Part shown: in pieces, positions 47,430-57,110 of the stretch
How positions within the stretch are numbered: position 1 is the first letter of the stretch
Layout of the letters: each line of letters opens with the position of its first letter
Assembly (NCBI GenBank): GCA_038087015.1
Contig: JASBNA010000002.1
Location: forward strand, 1-64,000
Length of the DNA stretch: 64,000 nucleotides
DNA from: Cerrena zonata
Taxonomy: Eukaryota; Basidiomycota; Agaricomycetes; Polyporales; Cerrenaceae
Reading direction: 5' to 3'
Made by a program: the position numbers and the translations under genes
Notes under the pieces: generated by a model
Told to the model about the DNA's origin: nothing
Databases searched by the model: none
Seen by the model: only the letters and a program-made list of their open reading frames with translations

Positions 47430-48533
47430 CTAAAGAGGCTTGCCTTTGAGCTCGGTTTGTCTTCTGAGCAACCAACTCCAAGTATCGATAGAAGTTGGCA
47501 CTGGGAGCATCAGGGAACCGTTGGATGAACCATGATCCGGCCTGATCCAATGGTTTGAACGATTCGTCCAAAGGACATCGTTGGTCAGAGTGATGGTGAG
47601 GGGGGTATCGGCATCACATCGGCGAATGGGATTTTCTCCCCAGGTAAGGTCAATGTTGGTAGTCTGATAACTCATTGAGGCTGAGGCAGGAGGAGTCGGC
47701 CAAGGGGGTGTGACTGGTGGTTTGGGGGGTGTGCAAAGGCGGATGGTCTTAGGTTGTGGTTTCGAAGGAGTTATATACCTCAGTCCTTCATATTGGCAGG
47801 TGGACATGACAGTGGTACAGCTTGAGCGGCGGTGGTAGCTAGTCATTCCAGCAGGGTTAGCTCGGAGACTTTGATATTCTTTCGTCGTTGCTTCGCCTGC
47901 TTCTTCTTCAATAACAGGTGATGGTGGATGCCATTGGTCTTGAAGCCTCGGCTTCTGAGGCTTCATTCTATGGATTGGGAAAGCAGTGAGTTTGTACTGT
48001 GCACGGGGAACAGTAACAATCTGGTTGCCATCTGACGAAACTGGCGAATCTGGGGTTTCCACAAGTTGGGATTGGATCGTGTGTGTCGAGTGTTGCTCCA
48101 TGTCTTCTGATCCAATACAGAAGGACTCATCTAGGCTAACAGGTCTATTGCGGCATGCAAATGTCCTAGGGCAAGAACTGAACTGGCCCATGCTGGATCT
48201 TGTGGAGAGCGTGGGTGAAAAGGAAGGTCGAGGTGGATGTACTGCTGGTGGTGTGTGAATCTGTTGTGATGCCCGTTCGAGTAGTCCTTGGGCCTCATGT
48301 AGGTACAACCTGGCTAGGCACAGTAGTGCTCGGGTTTCTGCAGATGTGGAGGTAGCGTGTTCTAGTACTGCCTTGGTAAGGCGCAGAGGGATCACAATGC
48401 TTTGTGCTGATCCTTCGATTACTAAGGCCGAGTATGCTGGAGTGGGTACTAGGTATGGAGTTGGGTGAGGTACGTAGCAGGGCATGTGCTGTTGGAGAGG
48501 TGGCATTGCAATGGTGGTGTTTTGCCGAGTCAT
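47430..48533 (-). CDS. Gypsy ORF2, Pro/Thr-rich protein of unknown function, intact
   Basis: 367 residues, ATG at 48,533, single uninterrupted frame. After a Pro-rich start (YVPHPTPYLVPTPAYSALVI) there is one probable helical bundle (IPLRLTKAVLEHATSTSAET, LLCLARLYLHEAQGLLERAS). The rest is Pro/Ser/Thr-rich and ends in a more ordered segment (TPLTITLTNDVLWTNRSNHW, WSWLLRRQTELKG). No domain recognised. Its start overlaps, in another frame, the readable C-terminal extension of pol (48,295-48,654 plus strand coordinates), so expression could need a subgenomic or spliced RNA or reinitiation (inference). Confidence 0.7.
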   Translation of the reverse strand: MTRQNTTIAMPPLQQHMPCYVPHPTPYLVPTPAYSALVIEGSAQSIVIPLRLTKAVLEHATSTSAETRALLCLARLYLHEAQGLLERASQQIHTPPAVHPPRPSFSPTLSTRSSMGQFSSCPRTFACRNRPVSLDESFCIGSEDMEQHSTHTIQSQLVETPDSPVSSDGNQIVTVPRAQYKLTAFPIHRMKPQKPRLQDQWHPPSPVIEEEAGEATTKEYQSLRANPAGMTSYHRRSSCTTVMSTCQYEGLRYITPSKPQPKTIRLCTPPKPPVTPPWPTPPASASMSYQTTNIDLTWGENPIRRCDADTPLTITLTNDVLWTNRSNHWIRPDHGSSNGSLMLPVPTSIDTWSWLLRRQTELKGKPL

Positions 48534-48654
48534 CCTTTTTATCAGGAGGGCTGGCCCTCACGACATCGTGGGGTTTCCCTGGGGTTTCCCTTTCTGAGCA
48601 GTTGTCAGCAATATGTCGGATCGTGACAGTGGGGATGGGTTCAACTTCTATGCT

Positions 48655-51600
48655 TCAGATGCTTCTTTGTTGCTTGTATTCTTCTACGAACTCCTTGCTG
48701 TGTTTGAGGTCTGATTCCCATATCCAAGTGTTATCAGAGGAAGGGTATCCTTTCCATTTGATCAGGAACTTGTTCCTATTGCGAACCTTACGATGTCTGA
48801 TGATGGCTTCTACTTCATATTCTTCTTCGTCTTCGATCAGGTCAGGTGGGGGTCTTGGGAAGTTGGGACCGTGTTCTTCAGTTTCCTTGTATGGCGTAAG
48901 GAGTGAGGCATGGAATACTGAGTGAATCTTCCATCTGTCTGGGAGCTGGAGTCGATAAGCAAGCAGTGAGACAACTTTCTCAATCTTGAAGGGTCCTTCT
49001 CGTTTGGGTCCTAGCTTTCGGTTTTCATATCCTGTCTTGAGGTTCGTTCCTTCCAACCATACCATTTGTCCTTCTTTGAATGGTTCGAACTTGGTGTTGC
49101 TGCGGGCAGCCATTCGGTTTCTGGCTAGATCGTGTGCGACTAAGGCTTTGTTTCTCATGGCTTGGAGTTCCTGCAATCGCTTGGTGGCTCCTGGGACGTT
49201 GGATCATGGTACCACAGTGGGAATGGCAATGGGGTCACATCCCATCATGAGCTTGAATGGGGACTGCTTGTGGGTTTCGTGGTTCCTCTGATTATGGCAA
49301 AACTCGGCTGTGACTAGGTGCTTCGACCATTTGCTGGGATTGTTAGCTGTGAAGATGCGAAGATATGTTTCGACTTTCTGGTTCATTCGTTCAGTTTGGC
49401 CATCGGTCTGAGGATGGTATGTCATGCTGAGGGATTGCTTGACTCCTAGGAGTTCGCAGAGTGCCTTCATGAACTTGGATGCAAACTGGGGTCCTCTGTC
49501 TGATATCGCATTGTCGGGTAGTCCAAATCGTCTGTAAACATTTGAAAAATAGAGCAGGGCTGCTCCTTCAGCATCCAGTGTGTCACTGCAAGGGGCAAAG
49601 ATCACCCCCTTCGTAAGCCCGTGGTCCACCACGGTTAGAATTGAGTTATGTCCATCCGATTCTGGTAAATGAGTGATCATGTCCAACAATATCTGTGCAA
49701 ATGGTCATTCTGCCTTGGACTCGATGGGCATCATTGGTGAGTTTGTTGGATGAGTGATAACCTTGTTTTGCTGGCAGGTGGCGCATCCTTCAACATATTT
49801 CTTGATCTGCATTGACATTCCGGGCCAGAAGTAATCTTGTCCAACCAACTTTAGGGTCCTGAAATGACCTGGGTGTCCCGCCGTGGGATGGTCATGGTGC
49901 ATCTTGATGATATCTTGTCGCAGTTCTTCATCCTTTGGGACATACACTAAACCTTTGTATATCATGATGTTGCCCTCCAAGGCCCACTCGTCGAGCGTGG
50001 TATTTCTTCCAAAGAAATTTGGCAGGGTGCCATACCCTTTCAGTGTGTTCAGCACTTCTTGGAGCATTTCATCAAGGTCCGTGGTATTCACAATTCATTC
50101 CCTGAGGTCAGTATTGACATATCGAAGGAACATGTGTTCTGGTAGCACAAGTTCGTCTTTCACATCTTCGAGTGTGCATTCGTGAAGGAAGAGGTTATCT
50201 GGTAGCATTACCTCCGTGTCGTCTTCATCGGTGGTCTTGCCATAGATCAGGTTTCTGGACATGGTGTCTGGCATGACGAGGTGTTTTCCTGGAACATGTT
50301 GGAGTGCGATGTTAAACCGTGACATCCACAAATGCCATCTTCATTGCTGAGGAGTTAATCGATGTCCTTCCTTCCAGTATGTCAGGTTCTTGTGGTTGCA
50401 TTGACATGTTACGACCTCCAGGTGTCCCTCCAATAGGTGTCTCCATTCCGTTAGTCCTCGAATGACTCCGAGCAATTCTCGGTCATAGATCTCGTAATTC
50501 TGCTCAGCAGAGGAAAAAGATTGCAAGATAAATCTACAGGGATGCCATTTGCCTTGATCATCTTGCTGTTTCAGGCATCCTCCAGTTGCTACTTTTGATG
50601 CATCCATTTCCAACACAAAGGGTTTCGATGGATCTGGGATTCTGAGGACGGGTGCTGTGATAAACCTTCACTTGAGTTCTTCAAATGCCTTCTGGTGCTT
50701 GTCAGTCCATTCGAAAACCTTCTTCGGGGTGCCATCTTTGTATGTCTCAGCCGAATTCTGTTTGTCTACCGTCATGGTTAGTTCAACGAGGGGTCTTGCC
50801 AGTTCCGAGTAATGGGAAATGAACTTCTGGTAGAAGTTCCCGAATCCTAGAAATGATCGTACTTGCTTGACAGTCTTCGGTTCTGGCCAATCCTGGATTC
50901 CTTGCACCTTGACTTGATCCATGGAGATCTGATTGGGTTCGAGGATAAGGCCAAGAAATTCCAACTTGGTGGTGTGGAAGATGCACTTTTCGCCCTTGAG
51001 GTACAGATCGTTTTCCTTGAGCTTCTTCAGGATTCATCTGACGTGTCGTCGGTGTTCCTTCATGTCTTCTGAGGCGATGAGCATGTCATCCATGTAGATT
51101 ACCAACCATCCTTCCTGAATTTCATCATGGAATAGGTCATTCATCATGGACTGGAAGGTGGCCGGGGAGTTGCACATCCCAAAGAACCTGACCGTTGGTT
51201 TGAACAGTCCGTGATTGGTGGTAAAGGCTCCCTTCCATTGGTCTCCATCTTTGATTCGTACGTTGTTGTATCCATTCCGCAGGTCCAGCTTGGTGAAAAT
51301 CTTCTTTCCTTTCATTTGCTGGACCAGTTCTGTGACTAATGGAAGAGGGTAAGCATTCTTGATTGTAGAGTCGTTGAGGTACCAGTAATCTTGGCAGGGT
51401 CGTTTTGACCCATCCTTCTTTCCAACAAAGAAGAACGCGCTGGCTTGGGGACTGCTTGACTTTCGGATATATCCTTTGCATAGGTTTTCTTCAAGGAATT
51501 CATCCAGCAATTTCTGTTCATCATATGATAGGTTGTAGTTCTTGGCTCGTCGAGGCACAAAATCGTCCTTGAGCTGGATGCAGTGATCATAGGGTCTTGG

Positions 51601-52026
51601 TGCTGGGAATCATTCTGCTTTTCCCTTCTGAAAGGTGTCCAAGTACTAGTTCTTCAAGTGGGACCTTCTTCTTGTCTTCTTCGGCTTTCTGTGCCATTTT
51701 CATGGCTGGGCTAAATTGTCGAATGGGCAGCCATTGCTGCATGCTCTTGGCCCATTCCATTGCGCCATCCATTATCTTCCTAATAAATGGCTTCGGGGTC
51801 TCGGGTTCATCGGGTTCTCATTCTACCTCCTTGGGCCTGACATCATCCATGAAGGCCTTCAGGTGTTCAGATTCATCGATACATTCTTTCTGAGGGGCCA
51901 CCGCAATAGGGTCAATCTGGGTTCTTCGCAGGATGTACTCAGTAAAGTTGTTGACTCGCATGAGTGAGATTCTCATAGGGGCGACTGCTGGCAATGTGAT
52001 GGTGCCATCTTGCCAGTTGATCAAGG
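48655..52026 (-). pseudogene. Gypsy pol: reverse transcriptase, RNase H, integrase, chromodomain (broken by TGA stops)
   Basis: Reading from 52,026 down: INWQDGTI (end of the protease-RT linker), RPYDHCIQLKDDF, RT with YPLPLVTELVQQMKGKKIF and the catalytic VIYMDDMLIAS, the connection EFLGLILEPNQISMDQVKVQ, RNase H (VLEMDASKVATGGCL, YDRELLGVI), integrase HHCC zinc finger (HDHPTAGHPGHF ... CATCQQNK), the DDE core (DMITHLP, AISDRGPQFASKFM, YHPQTDGQTERMNQ), GPY-like KLGPKREGPFKI, and the chromodomain YEVEAIIRHRKVRNRNKFLI. In-frame TGA stops occur at 51,818, 51,610, 51,034, 50,668, 50,341, 50,095, 49,705 and 49,204 (lowest coordinate of each codon), each where Arg is expected. One small indel lies before the RT (about 51,640-51,655). 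A further TGA at 48,655 may also be a mutation, because the frame stays readable beyond it. Confidence 0.9.
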
Positions 52027-52033
52027 GATTGTA
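52027..52033. repeat. Left target duplication of the hAT element (GATTGTA)
   Basis: GATTGTA here and at 56,775-56,781. Joining the two sides restores the Gypsy frame WLQYYNPLINW, which shows that the duplicated bases come from the Gypsy target. hAT elements usually make 8-bp duplications; the eighth base (G on the left, A on the right) differs, probably by a later transition. Confidence 0.8.
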
Positions 52034-52037
52034 CTAG

Positions 52038-52260
52038 TAAAGCTCTGCACGAGTCAACTCGCGAGTCTACTCGCACTCGACCCATGGGTATTGAGAATAT
52101 TTTTATTGCTACTCAGATTCACATAGGTTGGATCACCTCAAAGACTTGGATCCACAGATCTGAGTACTCACCCATGACAAGTACCTATGAGTACCTGCAT
52201 TAATTACTCATGGATCTGGGTAGACTCACATTAACCCATGAGTTTAATTAGAAAAGGCTT
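52038..52260. repeat. hAT left terminal and subterminal repeats
   Basis: After the 17-bp terminal repeat the next 200 bp contain repeated short words in both orientations: GACCCATGGGTA, GAGTACTCACCCATGA, ACCTATGAGTACCTGC, ACTCATGGATCTGGGTAGAC, ACCCATGAG. The same words crowd the right end. Clustered words of this kind are where hAT transposases bind subterminally. Confidence 0.65.
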
Positions 52261-52343
52261 CAATAATGAATTTAGATCATTTTCAAGGATATACTAAGAG
52301 AGAACTAGTATTTGGAGACAACAAGGATCATTCAAATCTCAAA

Positions 52344-52968
52344 TTAAGCATCTACTAATAAGTCTGAACCATCTTCTGAGTCTGATTCTAAGAACTCAGG
52401 CATTACTAAGTTAGGTAGCTCCTCTTCCTCAAAACCCTCCTCAGCATCAACTTCTTGTATTTGACCCCCTGCCTGGAGTACCTCAAGATGACATGCATGA
52501 ATATATACTGGATCATGTAGAATGTCAGATACAGAGGGAATAGTGTTGAGATTGGGTGAAGGTGTAAGTGCTCTGGATAGTATCTAGTACACCAATGGTA
52601 AAATCAGCTCAAAATATAGCATAGCATAATTCCAATACATACCGGCCACCTGCTACGTGCCCACTCAAGTAGCCTATCTAGCTGTTCCCAGAGCATACTG
52701 CTTTCAAAACAAAGGCGCACGCGATAGACAACTTCAAGACATTCTCGGGTATTTGCATTCTCATCCCGCATGAGGAATTCCATGAGAACACCAAGACATT
52801 GAAGTGAGTTCCATTGGTGCTCTACTATTTGCTCAAATCGGAGCTGAGGCAATGTCGTCCACCTCGTTTCATAGGCATGTTGCATTCGAGAGGCCTAAAA
52901 CAGTGTGAAGTCAATATCAGGTGAGTTCTATAACGTGCAGGCCTGATCCTTACATTCCCAGAACTCAT
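52344..52968 (-). CDS. hAT passenger gene: acidic 168-residue protein, intact
   Basis: Three exons (52968-52954, 52894-52643, 52583-52344) with two 59-nt GT-AG introns. The summed phases give one open frame of 169 codons including the stop. N-terminal part MSSGNASRMQHAYETRWTTL, then a helical middle rich in Trp/Leu (FEQIVEHQWNSLQCLGVLME, LCFESSMLWEQLDRLLEWAR). The C-terminal half is acidic (EEGFEEEELPNLVMPEFLES, SEDGSDLLVDA). No known domain, signal or membrane helix. It lies between the left end of the hAT and the transposase, transcribed away from it, with about 570 bp of shared upstream sequence. Not part of any transposase that I know. It could be a transposition helper, a regulator or a captured host gene; none is shown. 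Confidence 0.75.
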
Positions 52969-53535
52969 ATCGGCACTGAGTGACACCTATTTACTGCTGG
53001 ATGTGAATGCAGGCTGCACCCCAAGCTTGAGCCTTTTATATCAAGTATCTCAGAAGTTTATCATCTCGGGCCAGATCATTGTTCCAGCCGGGATGACTCC
53101 CTGACTCCAAGAGGTGTGGCGCTGGAAATTGGAACATCCAGCATGTTCCCACAACCGCACAGGACTCGTCCATATTCTCCAGAAATATTGAGGTAAGTAT
53201 TCACTCTATTGTCTACCTAGAGTTGCGGCGTTTGGTTAACATTCTTGTTGGAAATAGGCATGGTAAACAGGCTGTCAACTAACAGCACTGAACATGAAAC
53301 AGAGGGGGGCAGTCGCCATCCTTATGGTCATCATTATCTGCTTCCGCTCATTGCTTATGGCTCTGTTGGCTATGTTTACCCTTCACCTCTGGGCTTAAGG
53401 GTCGGGCCCATGCCCCGATGACTCGCTGCTCACTTGTAGAGATGCACACCTGAGCATGCACTCCCACTAGTTCACCGCCCTCTGCGTTTTCAATAGTAGC
53501 TTGTAACCGCTTCGTTCTATCCCTCTGTTGACATT
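52969..53535. other. Divergent promoter region inside the hAT element
   Basis: 567 bp between the start codons of the passenger gene (minus) and the transposase (plus). No further gene is seen. Confidence 0.5.
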
Positions 53536-56500
53536 ATGCCTACTCCCAATGGTGGTCATTCTAACCGTGCTCGTCAGAGTTCAGCAGCAGCTAGTGTCCA
53601 CACTTCAGAGCGAGATTCTAGCCCCGAAGTAGTGGAGGTTCAACCGTCTACTGGCAACACAACAATCTCCAAGTTTGACAAATGATTTCAAACTGCCACG
53701 CGTGCCCCTGCTCAGGTCCTAGGTGAGAGAAACCAACCTCACAATGGTGATCAATATACACTGACTATTTACCTTACATACTAGCTGACCAGCAGGCACG
53801 TTGGAAGTCAAAAGTGTACTCTCACTTTCGAACACCGGAGATCATAGAAGAGAAAGGGGTCATTAAATATAAGTTCATTTGTAAAACCCATCCGTGAGTT
53901 TTCTGCACATCTTTTCATCTTCAATCACTAAGCACTCAGTCGGATATCACAGGTCCATATCTGTGATACGTGCTCGAAGTGATGAATCCATGAGTAGCTT
54001 GGTCCAACATGTTGAAAGTTGTGAGGCGAAGCTAGCTCCGCCTGGCAAGACTATCAATAACTTTGTGCATGGATCCACATACAGCAAGGCAGGATTTCGT
54101 TACCTCCTTGCCACATGGGTCTCACGCCGCCATCGCCCATTTGTTATTATTCAAGACGAGGAACTCTTACAGATGTTTCGTATGTTATATGCTCAAGTTG
54201 AGGTACCACACCCCACAACGGTATCATGTGACATTCAATTCATCTTCTCTCAAGCACGTCTACAAGTGGCGCAACACTTACAGGTATGTTATGTTACTTT
54301 GTCCGAGTCCTCACCCATATCGACAATCGTCAATCTTACTAACTGTATTATTAGAAGCAGCGAGGTTGTATCCATCTCTGTATTGATGGATGGACCTCAC
54401 CAAATGTCTTCTCGTTTCTAGGGATCACGGTTCAGTACGTCTCTGAGGGTCGTCTTGAATCAATGATTCTTGACTTCGTTAAGTATGTTGCTTTCACCGC
54501 AGTTGCCTTTACATGCTTATGAATGAAATACAGACTTTCCAAGTCCCACACAGGAAAGTATCTTGCAGAGAAGATGATCAATTGCCTTAAGGAGTATGGA
54601 ATAGATGACAAGGTACGTCAGAGTATGTCTATCTTGATGACTTAGTCCACTTATTGCGCTCGGAGTCCAGGTCCTTGGAATTACGTGCGACAATGCATCC
54701 AACAATGATACACTTCTTGATGAAGTGGAACTATCATTGAATGGAAGAGCTGGCAAAGAGACATGTGTACGATGTTTCGCTCACGTTCTAAATCTTGTTG
54801 TCAAGGTATGTTTATATCATCTACTCCCACTGTGTTAGCATATTTGAACGATGTCTACATAGGTGATACTGTCACCATTCACTCGCAAGCTGCAAGCAAC
54901 TGCTCTCAACAATGACGAGAACATCGACGACAATAACAGCATGGACCTCGATGGTGCTGATGTACTCGATCCCGATTACAACGAAGATGAAGATAATGAT
55001 GAAGATGAGTATGAACTGGATCCTGATGCTGCTGAAGCCGACGAACGAAGCATCGATGATATCATCACAGAAGTGAATGAAGAGTATTCGTTGGCAGAGC
55101 ACGAAAGGAAGCAAGGTCATTGTGCTCTTACAAAAGTGAGCCTATATTTTATCAATCATATTGCGCTCCCCACTTACGGATCAATCATAGATCATAGGGC
55201 TTGCAAAGCGAGTTTTCCACTCTCCTACCCTTCAAGAAGATCTCGCATCTTGCTGTGAGAAAGCGAAGATCGCGCCTGAGGAGATGGTGCGAGTTGTTGT
55301 TACTTGTTGGAACTCGCACGTAGAGGCAATCACTCGAGCCCTAAGTCTTCGCCTCGCAATTGACAAGCTGGTCTCGCTATCCAAGCATGACCAGAGAGGA
55401 CGTGATGGCCTCTGTTGCTTTCGTTTAAGTGTATTTGAGTAGTCGATACTGACGGAACTTCAGAGCCTTCTTGAGGTAAGCTCACGTTGCTCACGAGGTC
55501 ACATAAATAGCTCTAATGGATCATTTAGGGATTCCTTGAGGCAACCGAGATCGTTTCCGAGTCTGCGACCCCCTTGCTGCATCATGTTATACCATTGATC
55601 GACTCTTGCACCAGTGAGCTTGAGAAGGTCATCACCAACACATCAATTCACCAGTCTGTTCAACTGGCTGCTGCACGCGGCCTACGAGTGCTCAACAAGT
55701 ATTATTCAAAGATAGATGAGTCCATCATGTATCGGGTGGCAATGGGTAGGTTGTATGGTTGTCTTATTTGATCTCTCAATTGCTCACTTGTCTTCTCTTT
55801 ATTAGTTCTACATCCACGATACAAAATGGAGTATTTCCAGTGTCAGAAATGGGAACAGCTGTGGATCCAGACAGCAGAAGAGATAGTGCGAGAACAGTGG
55901 GAGAAGCATTACAAGAATGCTTCGATGTCTCAAGCTGCACTAGAAGGTCCATCGCAAACATCAAAAGCCCCAAAGGTGTGTTGTAATGGCTCCATGTTAA
56001 TGCCATTGTGGCAGTTGGGTATATATTGGTATTAACCATAAACATATCATATAGGCTCAGAAGCGTAAACACCATCACGAGGACATTGATATGTTTGGTC
56101 TCAATCCAAGTAGCGATGCCCTAACAGCATATCTTGATGCTCCTATCATTGCAACACGACTAGATCCCATCCAATATTGGAATTCTCAAGCAATGGGAGG
56201 TGATCCACTTGCGCAAATGGCATTAGACTTTTTGTCAGTTCCAGGTATGTTGTATACTTCCCAATTACGAACCTAATATCTTGGCATCTGCCATCATTCT
56301 GACGATATTTTATTTATATTCTCTTAGCTTCCTCCACTGACATTGAACGTGCATTCTCACATGGTGGGCTCACAGTATCAAAGCGTCGACATGCTCTAAG
56401 TCATCAATCGACACGTTGTTCTGCTGTATTTGGTTCTTGGGTTGGTGTTCCTGGGCTCATACCTGAAAACAAAATTATTGCCTCTATGAAAGAAAGGAAC

Positions 56501-56566
56501 AAGCATACTAAAAAGACTAAAATTGCCAATGTATACATAGATGATGATGATTTGATGAGAGAATAA
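53536..56566 (+). pseudogene. hAT transposase, two nonsense changes
   Basis: Multi-exon transposase. N-terminal disordered leader (MPTPNGGHSNRARQSSAAAS), then a BED-like finger (WKSKVYSHFRTPEI, FICKTHPS, LVQHVESCE), then the RNase H fold with CIDGWTSPNVFSFLGITVQY and GITCDNASNNDTLLDEVELS (two acidic catalytic blocks) and CVRCFAHVLNLVVKVILSPF. An acidic insert follows (EDEDNDEDEYELDPDAAEAD), then VVVTCWNSHVEAITRAL. The C-terminal hAT dimerisation domain is DPLAQMALDFLSVPASSTDI then ERAFSHGG. In-frame TGA at 53,683 and TAG at 55,440 stand where Trp is expected (KFDK*FQ, VFE*SIL), each one G-to-A change. Introns are short GT-AG. The gene is therefore probably dead unless the exon model is wrong at both points. 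Confidence 0.88.
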
Positions 56567-56599
56567 TTATTTGAGGTTCCACCAATCTATTTTTCAAAT

Positions 56600-56774
56600 T
56601 TTATTTTATCTGAGTACCCACAAGTATACTTGCAAAAATAAAAATTCTTTGACCCAGACTTGTATGGGTCGAATCAGTAGAATGACCCAGACCCATGAGT
56701 CATGAAACCCATGAGTATTCCCATGGATCTACCTGCAAGTACTTGTGAGTAACCACTACTCATGCAGAGCTTTA
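56600..56774. repeat. hAT right terminal and subterminal repeats
   Basis: Words GTATGGGTCGAA, GACCCAGACCCATGAGTC, AACCCATGAGTATTCCCATG, GCAAGTACTTGTGAGTAAC precede the terminal repeat ACTCATGCAGAGCTTTA. They mirror the words at the left end. Confidence 0.65.
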
Positions 56775-56781
56775 GATTGTA

Positions 56782-57108
56782 GTACTGGAGCCATGAGAAT
56801 CCGTAGATGACTTTGTCTTTTCCAAGCGATGTCAAGAGGTATCGTACTGGTACCTTCTGTCCTCCTAGTGTGGTGTCTGCCCAGACATAGTGAGTAATAA
56901 ACCCGTGTTTGTTGGCGGTTCCATCGACGTTAGTGCAATTGAGTGGTTCTGCGAGGGTCTGTTTTCGAAACTTGCACTGGGTGGCCCATTGTTCGTCCAT
57001 GAATATTCCGCTGGCTCCACTGTCGATAAGGGCTTTGGTTTCAACATTTCTCCCATCATTGTGTAAAGTAATGCCAATGTTCATTGACAAGTTATGGGTA
57101 TGAGCCAC
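56782..57108 (-). pseudogene. Gypsy aspartic protease segment, cut off by the hAT insertion
   Basis: Contains ETKALIDSGASGIFMDEQWA with the catalytic Asp-Ser-Gly, then VPVRYLLTSLGKDKVIYGFS and WLQYYN, where the hAT begins. On the far side the frame resumes at PLINWQDGTI (52,026 and below). The frame differs from the gag frame upstream, so a frameshift or an indel lies between the zinc knuckle and the protease. MNIGITLHNDGRNVETK is the usual first strand of these proteases. Confidence 0.85.
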
Positions 57109-57110
57109 TA

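Larger units (their letters stand above)
52034..56774 (+). mobile_element. hAT DNA transposon nested in the Gypsy element
   Basis: 4,741 bp. Terminal inverted repeat TAAAGCTCTGCACGAGT at 52,038-52,054 and its inverse (one mismatch) at 56,758-56,774. The left end carries four extra bases (CTAG) before the repeat. It holds a plus-strand hAT transposase gene (53,536-56,566) and a minus-strand three-exon gene (52,344-52,968). Both ends carry many copies of ACCCATGAGT/GAGTACC-type words. The insert falls exactly between the Gypsy protease and RT codons. It keeps many CpG, so it entered after, or escaped, the process that emptied the flanking block of CpG. Confidence 0.92.
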
